Shown here in pieces: positions 15,219-23,549 of a DNA stretch of 29,292 bases. Position 1 is the first letter of the stretch; every line of letters begins with the position of its first letter. The notes beneath the pieces were generated by a model. It saw nothing but the letters and a program-made list of their open reading frames with translations, ran no database searches and was not told where the DNA came from. The DNA lies in NCBI GenBank assembly GCA_964548855.1, contig CAZJSR010000021.1, positions 1-29,292 on the forward strand, read 5' to 3'. Source of the stretch: UBA3206 sp964548855 (lineage in GTDB: Bacteria > Bacillota_I > Bacilli_A > Acholeplasmatales > Anaeroplasmataceae). A program made the position numbers and the translations under genes.

Positions 15219-16136
15219 TTAGAAATTATCAGTCGAATATCCTAATGTTTTTAAAGTATCTGGTCTATCAGTCCAGTCTTTTTTCACTTTTACCCATAAT
15301 TCTAAATGACTTTTACTTCCAAGAAGCTGATTGATATCTTTTCTAGATCTTATCCCAACTTCTTTTATTAAAGAACCTTTATTTCCAATAATAATTTTCT
15401 TTTGTGATTCTCTTTCAACATAAATAGTTGCGTATATTTCAACTAAATTCGGATTAACTTCATCCTTTTTCATCGAATCAACAGTAACTGCTACACTATG
15501 TGGAACCTCTTCATGAGTTAATTCTAGTATTTTTTCTCTTATAAGTTCACCAACTATAAATCTTTCAGGATGATCACAAATCATGTCATCTGGATAATAT
15601 TTAGGTCCTTGTGGTAGAAGTGACTTTAATTCATTTAATAAAATATCTATATTAGTATTCTCTTTTGCACTAATAGGATAAATACCTTTAAAATCTAATT
15701 CATTCATATATGATACTATTACTTTATCAACATCTGATTTTTTCTTTAATAAATCAATCTTGTTAATTATTAAATAAATAGGTTTCTTTATTTTTCTTAA
15801 ATTTTCAATAATCATTTTATCTCCAGTACCAATTGTTTGATCTGCACTAACCATAAAAAAAACCGCGTCAACACCCTTTATTGATTCATATGATGCATCA
15901 ACCATTCTTTTTCCAAGTTCATGATGTGGTTTATGAATACCAGGTGTATCTGTAAAAATAATTTGACATTCATCTGATGTATATATACCAAGAATTGTAT
16001 TTCTTGTCGTTTGTGGCTTATTAGACATAATCGCAATTTTATGTCCTATAATTGTATTTAATAATGTAGATTTACCCACATTAGGTCTTCCTATAATTGT
16101 TATAAAACCTGATTTAAAATTACTCAAAATCCTCAA
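15219..16136 (-). CDS. era: GTPase Era
   Basis: Ras-like GTPase that binds the 3' end of 16S rRNA and checks 30S assembly. G1 GRPNVGKS (16-23), the G2 Thr in KPQTTRNTI, G3 DTPG (63-66) and G4 NKID (125-128) are intact, with G5 ISAKE. The C-terminal KH domain carries IIGNKGSLIKEVG with its GxxG loop. Length of about 305 is normal. No ATG is available near the N-terminus: the frame opens at TTG 16136 inside the end of cdd, and a second TTG (16127) has GGAT upstream at better spacing, giving 302 residues and a more usual beginning. Either way it overlaps cdd and is translationally coupled. Confidence 0.95.
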   Translation of the reverse strand: MRILSNFKSGFITIIGRPNVGKSTLLNTIIGHKIAIMSNKPQTTRNTILGIYTSDECQIIFTDTPGIHKPHHELGKRMVDASYESIKGVDAVFFMVSADQTIGTGDKMIIENLRKIKKPIYLIINKIDLLKKKSDVDKVIVSYMNELDFKGIYPISAKENTNIDILLNELKSLLPQGPKYYPDDMICDHPERFIVGELIREKILELTHEEVPHSVAVTVDSMKKDEVNPNLVEIYATIYVERESQKKIIIGNKGSLIKEVGIRSRKDINQLLGSKSHLELWVKVKKDWTDRPDTLKTLGYSTDNF

Positions 16137-16503
16137 ATCCGTAAGGAATCAAATCCAAAACGGTTACCTCCTTAATATCATTTTTTGTATTTGCTAATAT
16201 TATCTTTGTATCTTTATTTAATAATTCTAGCATTACTTGTCTACAAGCTCCACAAGGTGTTATAAATGTTTTATAATCAGCAACCACTGCCATTTCTAAA
16301 ACATCATCTTTACTATATCCTTCACTTATTAATTTATATAAAACATTTCTTTCAGCACACATAGAAAGACCATAACTAACATTTTCGACATTACATCCTC
16401 TTAAATATATGCCATTTTTAAGTCTAATAGCCGCACCTACTTTAAATTTAGAATACGGACTATATGAATATTTCATCGCTTCTATAGCTTCTAAAACTGT
16501 CAT
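16120..16503 (-). CDS. cdd: Cytidine deaminase
   Basis: Zinc-dependent deamination of cytidine and deoxycytidine to uridines for pyrimidine salvage. The 127 residues match the short tetrameric class. Zinc and catalytic residues are visible: Cys49 and Glu51 in CAERN, and Cys84 and Cys87 in PCGACRQ. The N-terminal SPYSKFKVGAAI strand-helix and the GCNVENVSYG substrate segment are also present. AGGTGA overlapping the ybeY stop serves as its RBS. In Bacilli dgkA normally stands between ybeY and cdd; here they are 4 nt apart and dgkA is missing. Confidence 0.96.
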   Translation of the reverse strand: MTVLEAIEAMKYSYSPYSKFKVGAAIRLKNGIYLRGCNVENVSYGLSMCAERNVLYKLISEGYSKDDVLEMAVVADYKTFITPCGACRQVMLELLNKDTKIILANTKNDIKEVTVLDLIPYGFEDFE

Positions 16504-16507
16504 TTTT

Positions 16508-16942
16508 TCACCTATTTAAATTAGCACGAGCTAATATTTCATCTTGTTTTTTAAACATTACTTCTTCCATTTCTTTTGTCATATGATCATAACCACATAA
16601 ATGTAAATATCCGTGAACTGATAAAAAACCAACTTCTCGTTCAATTGAATGGCCATACAACGAAGCTTGTTCTTTAGCTCTATCAACACATATAAAAATA
16701 TCGCCAAGTTCATCATCAGCATTATAGTTTGACATATTATTATCTAATAGCGCAAAAGATATGACATCTGTAATTCTATCTATATTTCTATATTCTCTAT
16801 TTATTTTTTGTATTTCTTCATTAGTTGTAAAAATGATATTGAATTCTCTTTCATCTTCTACATGCTTAAATATATCTAGTATTAGTTCTTCATATTTTAA
16901 AACATCATATTCGGTATGATTAACAAAATTTATCTTATCCAT
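16508..16942 (-). CDS. ybeY: Endoribonuclease YbeY (rRNA maturation)
   Basis: Metal-dependent single-strand RNase involved in 16S rRNA 3'-end maturation and ribosome quality control. The signature HGYLHLCGYDH (110-120) supplies His110, His114 and His120 for zinc. The RITDVISFALLD segment (56-67) and LGDIFICVDRAKEQA are conserved. At 144 residues it has normal length. Its ATG follows directly on the phoH stop (TAAATG), with AGGAA upstream inside phoH, so the genes are coupled. Its neighbours era and cdd are also part of the conserved Bacilli ribosome-maturation cluster. Confidence 0.95.
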   Translation of the reverse strand: MDKINFVNHTEYDVLKYEELILDIFKHVEDEREFNIIFTTNEEIQKINREYRNIDRITDVISFALLDNNMSNYNADDELGDIFICVDRAKEQASLYGHSIEREVGFLSVHGYLHLCGYDHMTKEMEEVMFKKQDEILARANLNR

Positions 16943-17902
16943 TTACTTTTCCTCATATTTTTCATATCTTTCAATAATTAATGATACAAGTGGATGCCTT
17001 ACAACATCAAATCTTTCAAATTCTATAATACCAATTCTTGAAATTCCTCTTAAAATCTTAAGTGCAACATCCAATCCTGACTTAACACCTCTTGGCAAAT
17101 CAATTTGGCTAATATCACCAGTTATAACCATTTTTGAATTAAATCCCATTCTAGTTAAAAACATTTTCATTTGTTTATCAGTTGTATTTTGAGCTTCATC
17201 TAAGATTACATATGCATTATCTAATGTACGTCCTCTCATATAAGCTAATGGAGCGATTTCAATCACTTGTTTTTCAATTAATTGATTTGTTTGTTCATAA
17301 CCAAGTGTGTCATAAAGTGCATCATATAACGGTCTTAAATACGGATCTATTTTTTCTTTAAGATCTCCTGGTAGAAATCCTAAATTTTCTCCCGCCTCTA
17401 CTGCAGGTCTCGTTAAAATCAATTTTTTTACCTTTCCACTTTTAAGTAGAGTTACTGCATGAACTACAGCTAAATAAGTTTTTCCTGTTCCAGCAGGTCC
17501 AACTCCAAAAACTAAATCTTTTACATTTAGCGCCTTAATATAGTCAATTTGCCTTAATGTCTTAGGATAAATAGGTTTAGATGAAACAGTATATCCAACT
17601 GCTTTTCTATTTTCATAAAGGGTATAACACTCTTCTAATTTATCATTTTTTTGCATATTCCTTATATATAATATATCTCTAGTTGTAAGTGTTATATTGT
17701 TATGTGAAATATTTAAAAGCATTTCAAAATATTCATCTAATAATCTAATATCATCTTCTAAGGTTAAATCACAGATAATACTTTCTCCTGTAATATTGAT
17801 ATTACATGAAAACAAATCTTCTATCGTTTTAATATTTACATTTTCTATTCCACATATATTTTTACAATCATTAATATCATAAATTTTTGTTTTAAGTTTC
17901 AT
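16943..17902 (-). CDS. phoH: PhoH-family ATPase
   Basis: A PhoH/YbeZ-type P-loop ATPase, thought to act on RNA with YbeY, whose gene follows immediately. Counting from ATG 17902 (319 residues), a divergent N-terminal RNA-binding-like region (1-115) precedes the ATPase with Walker A GPAGTGKT (135-142), TRPAVEAGENLGFLPGD, a Walker B ending VILDEAQN, and MVITGDISQIDLP. The longest frame starts at GTG 17953, overlapping the yqfD stop as GTGA. That adds 17 residues unlike PhoH family starts, with no clear RBS, and a TATACT box lies within it. So 17902 is preferred, though not certain. The pgpH (yqfF) gene usually found between phoH and ybeY in Bacilli is absent. Confidence 0.93.
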   Translation of the reverse strand: MKLKTKIYDINDCKNICGIENVNIKTIEDLFSCNINITGESIICDLTLEDDIRLLDEYFEMLLNISHNNITLTTRDILYIRNMQKNDKLEECYTLYENRKAVGYTVSSKPIYPKTLRQIDYIKALNVKDLVFGVGPAGTGKTYLAVVHAVTLLKSGKVKKLILTRPAVEAGENLGFLPGDLKEKIDPYLRPLYDALYDTLGYEQTNQLIEKQVIEIAPLAYMRGRTLDNAYVILDEAQNTTDKQMKMFLTRMGFNSKMVITGDISQIDLPRGVKSGLDVALKILRGISRIGIIEFERFDVVRHPLVSLIIERYEKYEEK

Positions 17903-17949
17903 AAAATCACACTCACTACAATTTAGTATATCATATTCATGATTTTTTT

Positions 17950-19023
17950 TCACTCTAAAGGAATGAACTTTGCAATATTTTTATTAACAAACGCAAGTAT
18001 TTTTACCTTATAATTATTATTTATTTTATCAACTGATAAAACTTCTAATGATTTTATTTCCTCAAGATCTGAAATAATATTATTCATAAAATTTTCTTTA
18101 TATTCTTTTAAAGCTTGATTTCTAGCATCTTCAAGTGTATATGTAACTTCTTTTTTTATTATTTCAGTTCTAGAATTCTTTCTAATTTTAAATAAATTAA
18201 AAAAATTAAAAACTGTTTTAATATTTTCATTATAATTAGAAATTTTAAATTTTCTTTTCAATTTAAAATTATATTTAAATAAATTTATACTATAAAAATC
18301 CTCAACATTATAAATTTCTTCATATAATACATCATTAATTTTAATCATTGTCTCATAAGTTTCAAAAGTATTAGCTAGTACTAATCCTTTAGCTTGATAT
18401 TTATTATTTGAATCAATTAAAATATCACCTTTCTTTACATATTCATTCATATGATAAAGCGATATTCCTTGGTATGTGTGAATTGAAGAAATTATGCCAT
18501 CATTAACCGCAACTAAATTTCCTAATATATTATTTTCTTCTATAATGACATCACTATCATAAGATGCAATATCAACTAATATAGTTGTCCCTTCCTTTTT
18601 TATTGATATCCATGGATATGAAAAAAATTCATTTCTTATTATTTTTTCTAAATTATCAAGATTATCTATCATATTCATACCTAGGATTTTTTTAGAATTA
18701 TCATATATTATTTCCTCAATTTTACTATTAATAACATAATTGCTGTTAAATTCTATTTTAGTTATTCTTTTAGAATTAATAAAAACTATTCCAAAAAAGA
18801 TAATAACACCACAAATAATACCTTTATATATTCGAATTAAATTAGATATTCTCCTATCTTTTATTATCTCATATTTTATATCATTATCTTTTAAGTATTC
18901 ATATACTTCCTTTTCACATTCAAATATAACATAAGAATCCATAATAGTTAAATTATAGACTGAAATGTTTTTGCTAATAAAATAAAAATCACTCGTTTTA
19001 ATCTTAACTTTAAACACTTTCAT
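17950..19023 (-). CDS. yqfD: YqfD-family sporulation-type membrane protein
   Basis: A 357-residue protein with one TM segment near residues 63-84 (IRIYKGIICGVIIFFGIVFIN), a short cytoplasmic N-terminal domain and a large extracytoplasmic part. The part after the TM starts with a POTRA-like stretch (ITKIEFNSNYVINSKIEEII), then the family segment around YPWISIKKEGTTILVDI and the VAVNDGIISSIHTYQG motif. In Bacillus subtilis YqfD belongs to the sigma-E mother-cell regulon and is needed for efficient sporulation; its biochemical role is unsettled. Its ATG overlaps the yqfC stop (ATGA). Whether this organism sporulates cannot be decided from the window. Confidence 0.87.
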   Translation of the reverse strand: MKVFKVKIKTSDFYFISKNISVYNLTIMDSYVIFECEKEVYEYLKDNDIKYEIIKDRRISNLIRIYKGIICGVIIFFGIVFINSKRITKIEFNSNYVINSKIEEIIYDNSKKILGMNMIDNLDNLEKIIRNEFFSYPWISIKKEGTTILVDIASYDSDVIIEENNILGNLVAVNDGIISSIHTYQGISLYHMNEYVKKGDILIDSNNKYQAKGLVLANTFETYETMIKINDVLYEEIYNVEDFYSINLFKYNFKLKRKFKISNYNENIKTVFNFFNLFKIRKNSRTEIIKKEVTYTLEDARNQALKEYKENFMNNIISDLEEIKSLEVLSVDKINNNYKVKILAFVNKNIAKFIPLE

Positions 19024-19205
19024 AAAATAATTATCTTTTTTACCTTTCCCTTAATTATAAGTTCATACGAATCCATTTTCTTTAAAACTAAATCATCAAC
19101 ATCTATAATATAATCCATTGTTTGTATCATATTTTCACTTATTTTGACTATTTCCTTATAATTGTAAAGAATTAATTCATTATCATTTAATAAAAATTTA
19201 TTCAT
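19020..19205 (-). CDS. yqfC: YqfC-family (YabP-like) small protein
   Basis: A 61-residue protein starting at ATG 19205, chosen because AGGTGG lies 7 nt before it; a longer in-frame start at 19241 lies in the ftsZ terminator region and has no RBS. The sequence has the YabP/YqfC pattern of short beta strands (NELILYNYKEIVKISENMI, then MDSYELIIKGK). In Bacilli yqfC always precedes yqfD and belongs to the sigma-E sporulation set, which is the case here (4-nt overlap). It is shorter than the Bacillus protein (about 90). The sequence match is weak on its own; position supports it strongly. Confidence 0.75.
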   Translation of the reverse strand: MNKFLLNDNELILYNYKEIVKISENMIQTMDYIIDVDDLVLKKMDSYELIIKGKVKKIIIL

Positions 19206-19239
19206 AAAAATTCCACCTATTAAATAATATGTCCAAAAC

Positions 19240-19275
19240 AAAAAAAAATCTCTATTTTATTATAGATAGAGATTT
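19240..19275 (-). terminator. Terminator of ftsZ
   Basis: AAATCTCTAT (19246-19255) pairs with ATAGAGATTT (19266-19275). On the minus strand nine T follow the stem, then G and TTTT. It lies between the ftsZ stop (19283) and the yqfC leader. Confidence 0.82.
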
Positions 19276-19282
19276 TAAGTAA

Positions 19283-20554
19283 TTATTTTAACCAATCAGG
19301 AATAGAATCATCAATTTCGTCATCAACATAGCCAGTTTTCTTCTTACGACGTGATTCTTTTTCTTCAAGTTTTCTTTGTCTAGCTTCTTCTTTTGCTCGT
19401 TTAATTTCAAGTTTCTTTAATTCTTTAGCATCTTGATTAACAAATAAATCATCTAAAGCTTCGCCAGTATCATCAATTGAAACATTAGTATCCACATCAC
19501 TAACTTTCATATAATCAATATTTGTATCACTTTGATTATTGAATATTGTCGAAGCTAAATCTTCAATTCCGTTTTCTTTAGCCTTAAGTTCATAACCAGT
19601 TGCGATAACAGTAACTACAACTTCATCACCTAATTCATTATTAATAGCTGTACCTGAAATAATATTTAAGTTTTTATCACAATTATTACGAATTTCTTCG
19701 TTAATTTGAGCTACTTCAACCATTGTGATACTTTGACTTGCGGCAATATTAACAATCGCATCAGTTGCACCATCAATTGAAACTTCTAATAATTGAGAAT
19801 GAATTGCTTTACGAGCTGCCTCTATTGCTCTATTTGGACCACTTGCTACACCAATACCCATAAGTGCTGTTCCTTTATTTGCCATAACAGTACGGACGTC
19901 AGCAAAGTCAACATTAATAAGACCACCAAAGGCAATTAATTCAGCAATACCTTGTACACCATGTCTTAATACATTATCTGCCTCTCTAAATGCTTGAAGC
20001 ATTGGAGTACCTGGATCAACAATTGATAATAATCTTTGATTAGGTATTACAATCAAAGTATCTACATATTCTTTAATTGCTTCAAGTCCGGATACTGCTT
20101 TAGCCATACGATCTGGTCCTTCATATGCAAATGGTTTTGTAACAATCGCAACAGTAAGGCATCCTAATTCTTTCGCAATTCTTGCAATTACAGGAGAAGC
20201 TCCAGTACCAGTTCCCCCACCCATACCACAAGTAACAAATACCATATCTGCACCTTGCAATACTTCTTTTATTACATCTTCTGATTCAAGTGCAGCATTT
20301 CTTCCTTTTGTTGGATTTGCACCTGCACCAAGTCCCCTTGTTAAAGTTTTACCAATTTGCACACGAACATCAGCTTTTGAATCTGCTAAATCCTGTGCAT
20401 CAGTGTTCATTGCAATGAATTCTACACCACGTACTTCATTTTCAATCATACGGTCAAGGGCATTACCACCACCGCCACCAACACCTACAACCTTAATTAT
20501 TGGCTTTTGATTAAAGTTTTCTTCTTCTGAATATCCTTGATTATCAAATAACAT
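19283..20554 (-). CDS. ftsZ: Cell division protein FtsZ
   Basis: Tubulin-like GTPase that polymerises into the Z ring. The N-terminal GTP-binding domain has VGVGGGGGNA (23-32), the tubulin signature GGGTGTGASP (112-121), and the T7-loop residues NVDFADV (about 215). The globular core ends near residue 325. The C-terminal part is a linker with an unusually long basic/acidic helix-like run (KKLEIKRAKEEARQRKLEEK and a KKK stretch) before the conserved end peptide DSIPDWLK, which binds FtsA/SepF-type partners. AAAGGAGG gives a strong RBS. It is monocistronic with its own promoter and terminator, unlike the usual ftsA-ftsZ operon; ftsA is not next to it. Confidence 0.97.
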   Translation of the reverse strand: MLFDNQGYSEEENFNQKPIIKVVGVGGGGGNALDRMIENEVRGVEFIAMNTDAQDLADSKADVRVQIGKTLTRGLGAGANPTKGRNAALESEDVIKEVLQGADMVFVTCGMGGGTGTGASPVIARIAKELGCLTVAIVTKPFAYEGPDRMAKAVSGLEAIKEYVDTLIVIPNQRLLSIVDPGTPMLQAFREADNVLRHGVQGIAELIAFGGLINVDFADVRTVMANKGTALMGIGVASGPNRAIEAARKAIHSQLLEVSIDGATDAIVNIAASQSITMVEVAQINEEIRNNCDKNLNIISGTAINNELGDEVVVTVIATGYELKAKENGIEDLASTIFNNQSDTNIDYMKVSDVDTNVSIDDTGEALDDLFVNQDAKELKKLEIKRAKEEARQRKLEEKESRRKKKTGYVDDEIDDSIPDWLK

Positions 20555-20595
20555 GCGATTGCCCTCCTTTAATAAAAAAATAACATCTACATTAT

Positions 20596-20624
20596 ATTTT
20601 AATATATATTTTAAATATTCTCAA
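20596..20624 (-). promoter_or_regulatory. Promoter of ftsZ
   Basis: On the minus strand: -35 TTGAGA (20619-20624), 17-nt spacer, -10 TAAAAT (20596-20601). A second TATAAT (20591-20596 region) overlaps slightly downstream. A strong AAAGGAGG site lies before the ATG at 20554. Confidence 0.6.
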
Positions 20625-20669
20625 GTAGGTATGCAATAAAAAAAGAGGAAATATTATATAAAAATGATA

Positions 20670-21557
20670 TTATTTTAAATAAATAATTTCTTCTTCTAAA
20701 TAAATTCCAACCTTACTCGTTTCTTCTTTAATTTTATTTATGATAAATAAAATATCCTTATAATTTGCATGTCCTTTATTAATAATAAAATTAGAATGAA
20801 TTTCAGAAATTTTCGCATCATTTTTTTCAAGTTTATCTAGTCCTAATTCTTGAATAACTTGATAAGCTTTTTTGTTCTCTAAATTTTTAAAAATACTTCC
20901 CATTGATTTCATATTAAATGGATGAATTAATTTTCTTTTATTTATTATAGATAATAGATTATCTTTTGTATACATATTTTTAACACACTTAATTTTAGTC
21001 TCAACTATCAATCCTGATATTTCCATAAAAATTGATTTTCTATATGCCATTTTTAAATTTTCAGGAAATAAGGTGATTATTTTACCCTCCTTATTTATGT
21101 ACTTAACATAAATTATATGATTCTTTATTTCGTCTCCAAATGCACCTGCATTCATATAAATAGCTCCACCTAAACTTCCAGGTATCCCATAAAGAAAAGA
21201 AAGATTTCCTAAATTTAAGTTAGCCATATAATTTATTAAGTAATTTAGACTAACATTTGAACTTGCGATGATGTAATCATCATAAACTTCAATTTTTTTT
21301 GGTATTAATTTTAAACTTATAATTATTCCTTCGTAATAATCATTTATATGTAATATATTACTTCCTTTACCTATAATAAAGTATTTAAGATCATTTAGGT
21401 AGATATATTTATACGCCATACATAACGAATTTATATCATTCGGAAGATATAAATATTTTGCATATCCTCCTACTTTAATAGTCGTAAGATAAGATATATC
21501 AACATTTTCAAATATGTCACCTAACTTATTTTTTATGATATATTCTTTAAACTCCAT
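20670..21557 (-). CDS. murB: UDP-N-acetylenolpyruvoylglucosamine reductase MurB
   Basis: FAD/NADPH enzyme that makes UDP-MurNAc for peptidoglycan. Counted from ATG 21557 (295 residues): the FAD-binding segment TIKVGGYAKYLYLP (26-39), GKGSN (63-67), GIPGSLGGAIYMNAGAFG (124-141), YRKS with the conserved Arg173, the proton-donor Ser221 in MGSIFKN, and the catalytic Glu region near the C-terminus (YLEEEI). This is the Firmicutes-type MurB without the extra loop of E. coli. A TTG at 21563 is in frame, but AAGGGAAG is 6 nt from the ATG at 21557, so that start is used; it overlaps murG by 11 nt. The enzyme confirms real cell-wall synthesis. Confidence 0.95.
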   Translation of the reverse strand: MEFKEYIIKNKLGDIFENVDISYLTTIKVGGYAKYLYLPNDINSLCMAYKYIYLNDLKYFIIGKGSNILHINDYYEGIIISLKLIPKKIEVYDDYIIASSNVSLNYLINYMANLNLGNLSFLYGIPGSLGGAIYMNAGAFGDEIKNHIIYVKYINKEGKIITLFPENLKMAYRKSIFMEISGLIVETKIKCVKNMYTKDNLLSIINKRKLIHPFNMKSMGSIFKNLENKKAYQVIQELGLDKLEKNDAKISEIHSNFIINKGHANYKDILFIINKIKEETSKVGIYLEEEIIYLK

Positions 21558-22485
21558 ATCCAACTTCCCTTAATATACATTCTATTGGATTTTTATTTAA
21601 GATTACATCATTAAAATCAATTACATCTTCATTCAATATTAAATCCATAATATCCCCTTCTTTTAAATAACCAAGTTTGTTTTTTTTAATATACAAGCTA
21701 TTTTTATATTGATGATCATCCTTTACTAATCTTGACGGAACAAGTATCATTTTTTTCTTAAGTGCAAGACCTTCAAAAATTGTACTACTTCCTGCTCGTG
21801 AAATAATTATATCTACATGATACATCAAATTATGTAAATCACTTATATATTCATAAATTATAAAATTTTTATGAGCTAACATATAATATTCATTAAAGTA
21901 TTTACCGCTTATAAGAATAATTTGATATTTATCATTAAGTTTTAAAGATAAATCATAAGCTATGTCACACAAATCTTTACTTCCTAATGAACCACCAACA
22001 ACTAAAATATTCTTTTTAGTTTTATCTAATTGATATACACTTTTATTTATATTCATAACCATAGAAGGATTTCCTACAATTATCATATTATTATTTATTT
22101 TTTTTAGTGGAAATGATAAAAATATTTTTTTTGCTTTAAATTTAAATAATTTATTAACTCTTCCCATTACTGCATTCTCTTCAATCAAATAATATTTTAT
22201 TTTTAGTCTTAATGCAATAAGTAAAGGAATAAATGATACATAACCACCTGTAGATATAAAAACATCTGGTTTTATCTTTCTTACTACCTTTGATAATTCT
22301 TTATATGACTTATATTTCTTATTATAATCATAAGCTATAAATTTTATATTTCTTTCCTCACATATTTTTTCTTCTAATGAATTATAATTGCCAATATAAA
22401 ATGCCTCTGCATCAATATTCTCTATAATTCTTATTAAAGGAATTATATGTCCACCTGTTTTGCCACCTGTAAATATAATCTTCAT
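21547..22485 (-). CDS. murG: MurG, lipid II-forming N-acetylglucosaminyltransferase
   Basis: Transfers GlcNAc from UDP-GlcNAc to lipid I at the inner face of the membrane, giving lipid II. A GT-B glycosyltransferase of 312 residues, shorter than the usual 355-365. The first motif is FTGGKTGGHIIP (5-16, a Lys inserted relative to the common GGTGGH form). Others are STGGYVSFIP, EENAVMGRVNKL, VVGGSLGSKDL and the donor-site SRAGSSTIFEGLALKKKMILVP. AGGTGG lies 5 nt before the ATG at 22485; a GTG at 22494 is in frame but overlaps that site. It leads murG-murB and begins close behind the degV terminator; no clear separate promoter is seen. Confidence 0.94.
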   Translation of the reverse strand: MKIIFTGGKTGGHIIPLIRIIENIDAEAFYIGNYNSLEEKICEERNIKFIAYDYNKKYKSYKELSKVVRKIKPDVFISTGGYVSFIPLLIALRLKIKYYLIEENAVMGRVNKLFKFKAKKIFLSFPLKKINNNMIIVGNPSMVMNINKSVYQLDKTKKNILVVGGSLGSKDLCDIAYDLSLKLNDKYQIILISGKYFNEYYMLAHKNFIIYEYISDLHNLMYHVDIIISRAGSSTIFEGLALKKKMILVPSRLVKDDHQYKNSLYIKKNKLGYLKEGDIMDLILNEDVIDFNDVILNKNPIECILREVGYGV

Positions 22486-22513
22486 AATAACCACCTATTA
22501 AAATATATGCAAA

Positions 22514-22546
22514 AACAAAAAAAAACCTCCTAAATATTATTAGGAG
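22514..22546 (-). terminator. Terminator of the degV-family gene
   Basis: CTCCTAA (22527-22533) pairs with TTAGGAG (22540-22546). On the minus strand GG and nine T follow, then G and a second T-run. Ahead of murG only about 30 nt remain. Confidence 0.78.
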
Positions 22547-22557
22547 ATTTAATAAAT

Positions 22558-23388
22558 TTATTCTATTTTTTTTACAAAAATATATCCAAATGCATTAGGC
22601 CCCCAGTGACATGCGATTGCTGGAGTAAGATCATCGTAACAAGAAATTTTAGATGCAATAAGAGGATTAGTATTTTTTATTAATTTTAATAGGTTGTCTT
22701 TATTATATGTATATGATGCGATAATACCATAATCAGGATCAAGTTCTGTCTCTGATACAACACTTGAAATATACTTTATACTATTATTCAATCCATATTT
22801 CTTACCTATTACATGCACTTTACCATCTTGGAAACCAATAATAGGTTTAATAAGAAGAATACTACCTATTAAAAATTCTAATTTACTTAATCTTCCGCCT
22901 CTATGAAGATACTCAAGAGTTTCTGGGATAGCCATTACAACAATACGAGGAATAAGATCATTAATTTTATCTATAATTTCATTAACAGGAAGATTTCTAT
23001 TTTTATTAATAAGTTCTATAATAAAACGCATTCCACCAACTGCAATCTTACTATCTACAATATGAACATGTTCTTCATCTTCAAAAAGAATATTAAGCGC
23101 ATTAAATGTACCTGAAATTCCTGAAGATAATGTTAAAATTAATACCTCATCACCTTGTGATATATATTTTTTAACAAGTTCTTCGATATCTGTTAAACAA
23201 GGTAGCGATGTTTTAGGAAAAATCTTTTTATTAATTAATGCATCATAAAAAACATCATTACTAAGATTTAGGCCATCTAAATACTCCTTATCTTCTAATA
23301 ATATTTTAAGAGGTATAATATCAATATTATATTTCTCTATTTCATCTTGTTTTATACTACATGCTGAATCTACAATAACTCTAAGCAT
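22558..23388 (-). CDS. DegV-family fatty-acid-binding protein (FakB-like)
   Basis: A 276-residue member of the DegV family, which binds a fatty acid in a pocket and, in species with FakA, presents it for phosphorylation and phospholipid synthesis. N-terminal VIVDSACSIKQDEI contains the DS-(A/T)-(C/S)-(S/D) motif; KTSLPCLTDIEEL is the conserved TSQPS-like region; LTLSSGISGTFNAL binds the carboxylate in FakB structures; HRGGRLSKLEFLIGSIL follows. AGGTGA lies 5 nt from the ATG at 23388, which is preferred over GTG at 23397. It is monocistronic with a near-consensus promoter and a good terminator. No FakA is encoded here, so the pairing is inferred. Confidence 0.9.
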   Translation of the reverse strand: MLRVIVDSACSIKQDEIEKYNIDIIPLKILLEDKEYLDGLNLSNDVFYDALINKKIFPKTSLPCLTDIEELVKKYISQGDEVLILTLSSGISGTFNALNILFEDEEHVHIVDSKIAVGGMRFIIELINKNRNLPVNEIIDKINDLIPRIVVMAIPETLEYLHRGGRLSKLEFLIGSILLIKPIIGFQDGKVHVIGKKYGLNNSIKYISSVVSETELDPDYGIIASYTYNKDNLLKLIKNTNPLIASKISCYDDLTPAIACHWGPNAFGYIFVKKIE

Positions 23389-23431
23389 AAAAATCACCTT
23401 TTCTATACAAATTTAATATTTGCATATTCAA

Positions 23432-23460
23432 ATTATATACTATTAAATATTTAATGTCAA
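23432..23460 (-). promoter_or_regulatory. Promoter of the degV-family gene
   Basis: On the minus strand: perfect -35 TTGACA (23455-23460), 17-nt spacer, perfect -10 TATAAT (23432-23437). It is as strong as the tRNA promoters in this window. Confidence 0.85.
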
Positions 23461-23520
23461 AACAGATGTAATTAATTCTACAAAATCACATAATTAAACG
23501 ATATTGTTTTATGAAAAATT

Positions 23521-23529
23521 TGTTATAAT
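23521..23529 (+). promoter_or_regulatory. Extended -10 promoter of the six-TM membrane protein gene
   Basis: TGTTATAAT (23521-23529) is an extended -10. No good -35 is seen at 17 nt, consistent with extended -10 promoters. AAAGGGGG at 23536-23543 is the RBS for the ATG at 23550. Confidence 0.6.
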
Positions 23530-23549
23530 TTATTTAAAGGGGGAAATTT

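Noticed and set aside
19206..19241. Longer start for yqfC at 19241 giving 73 residues
   Set aside because: The added residues come from the ftsZ terminator tail and the leader; AGGTGG clearly serves the ATG at 19205.
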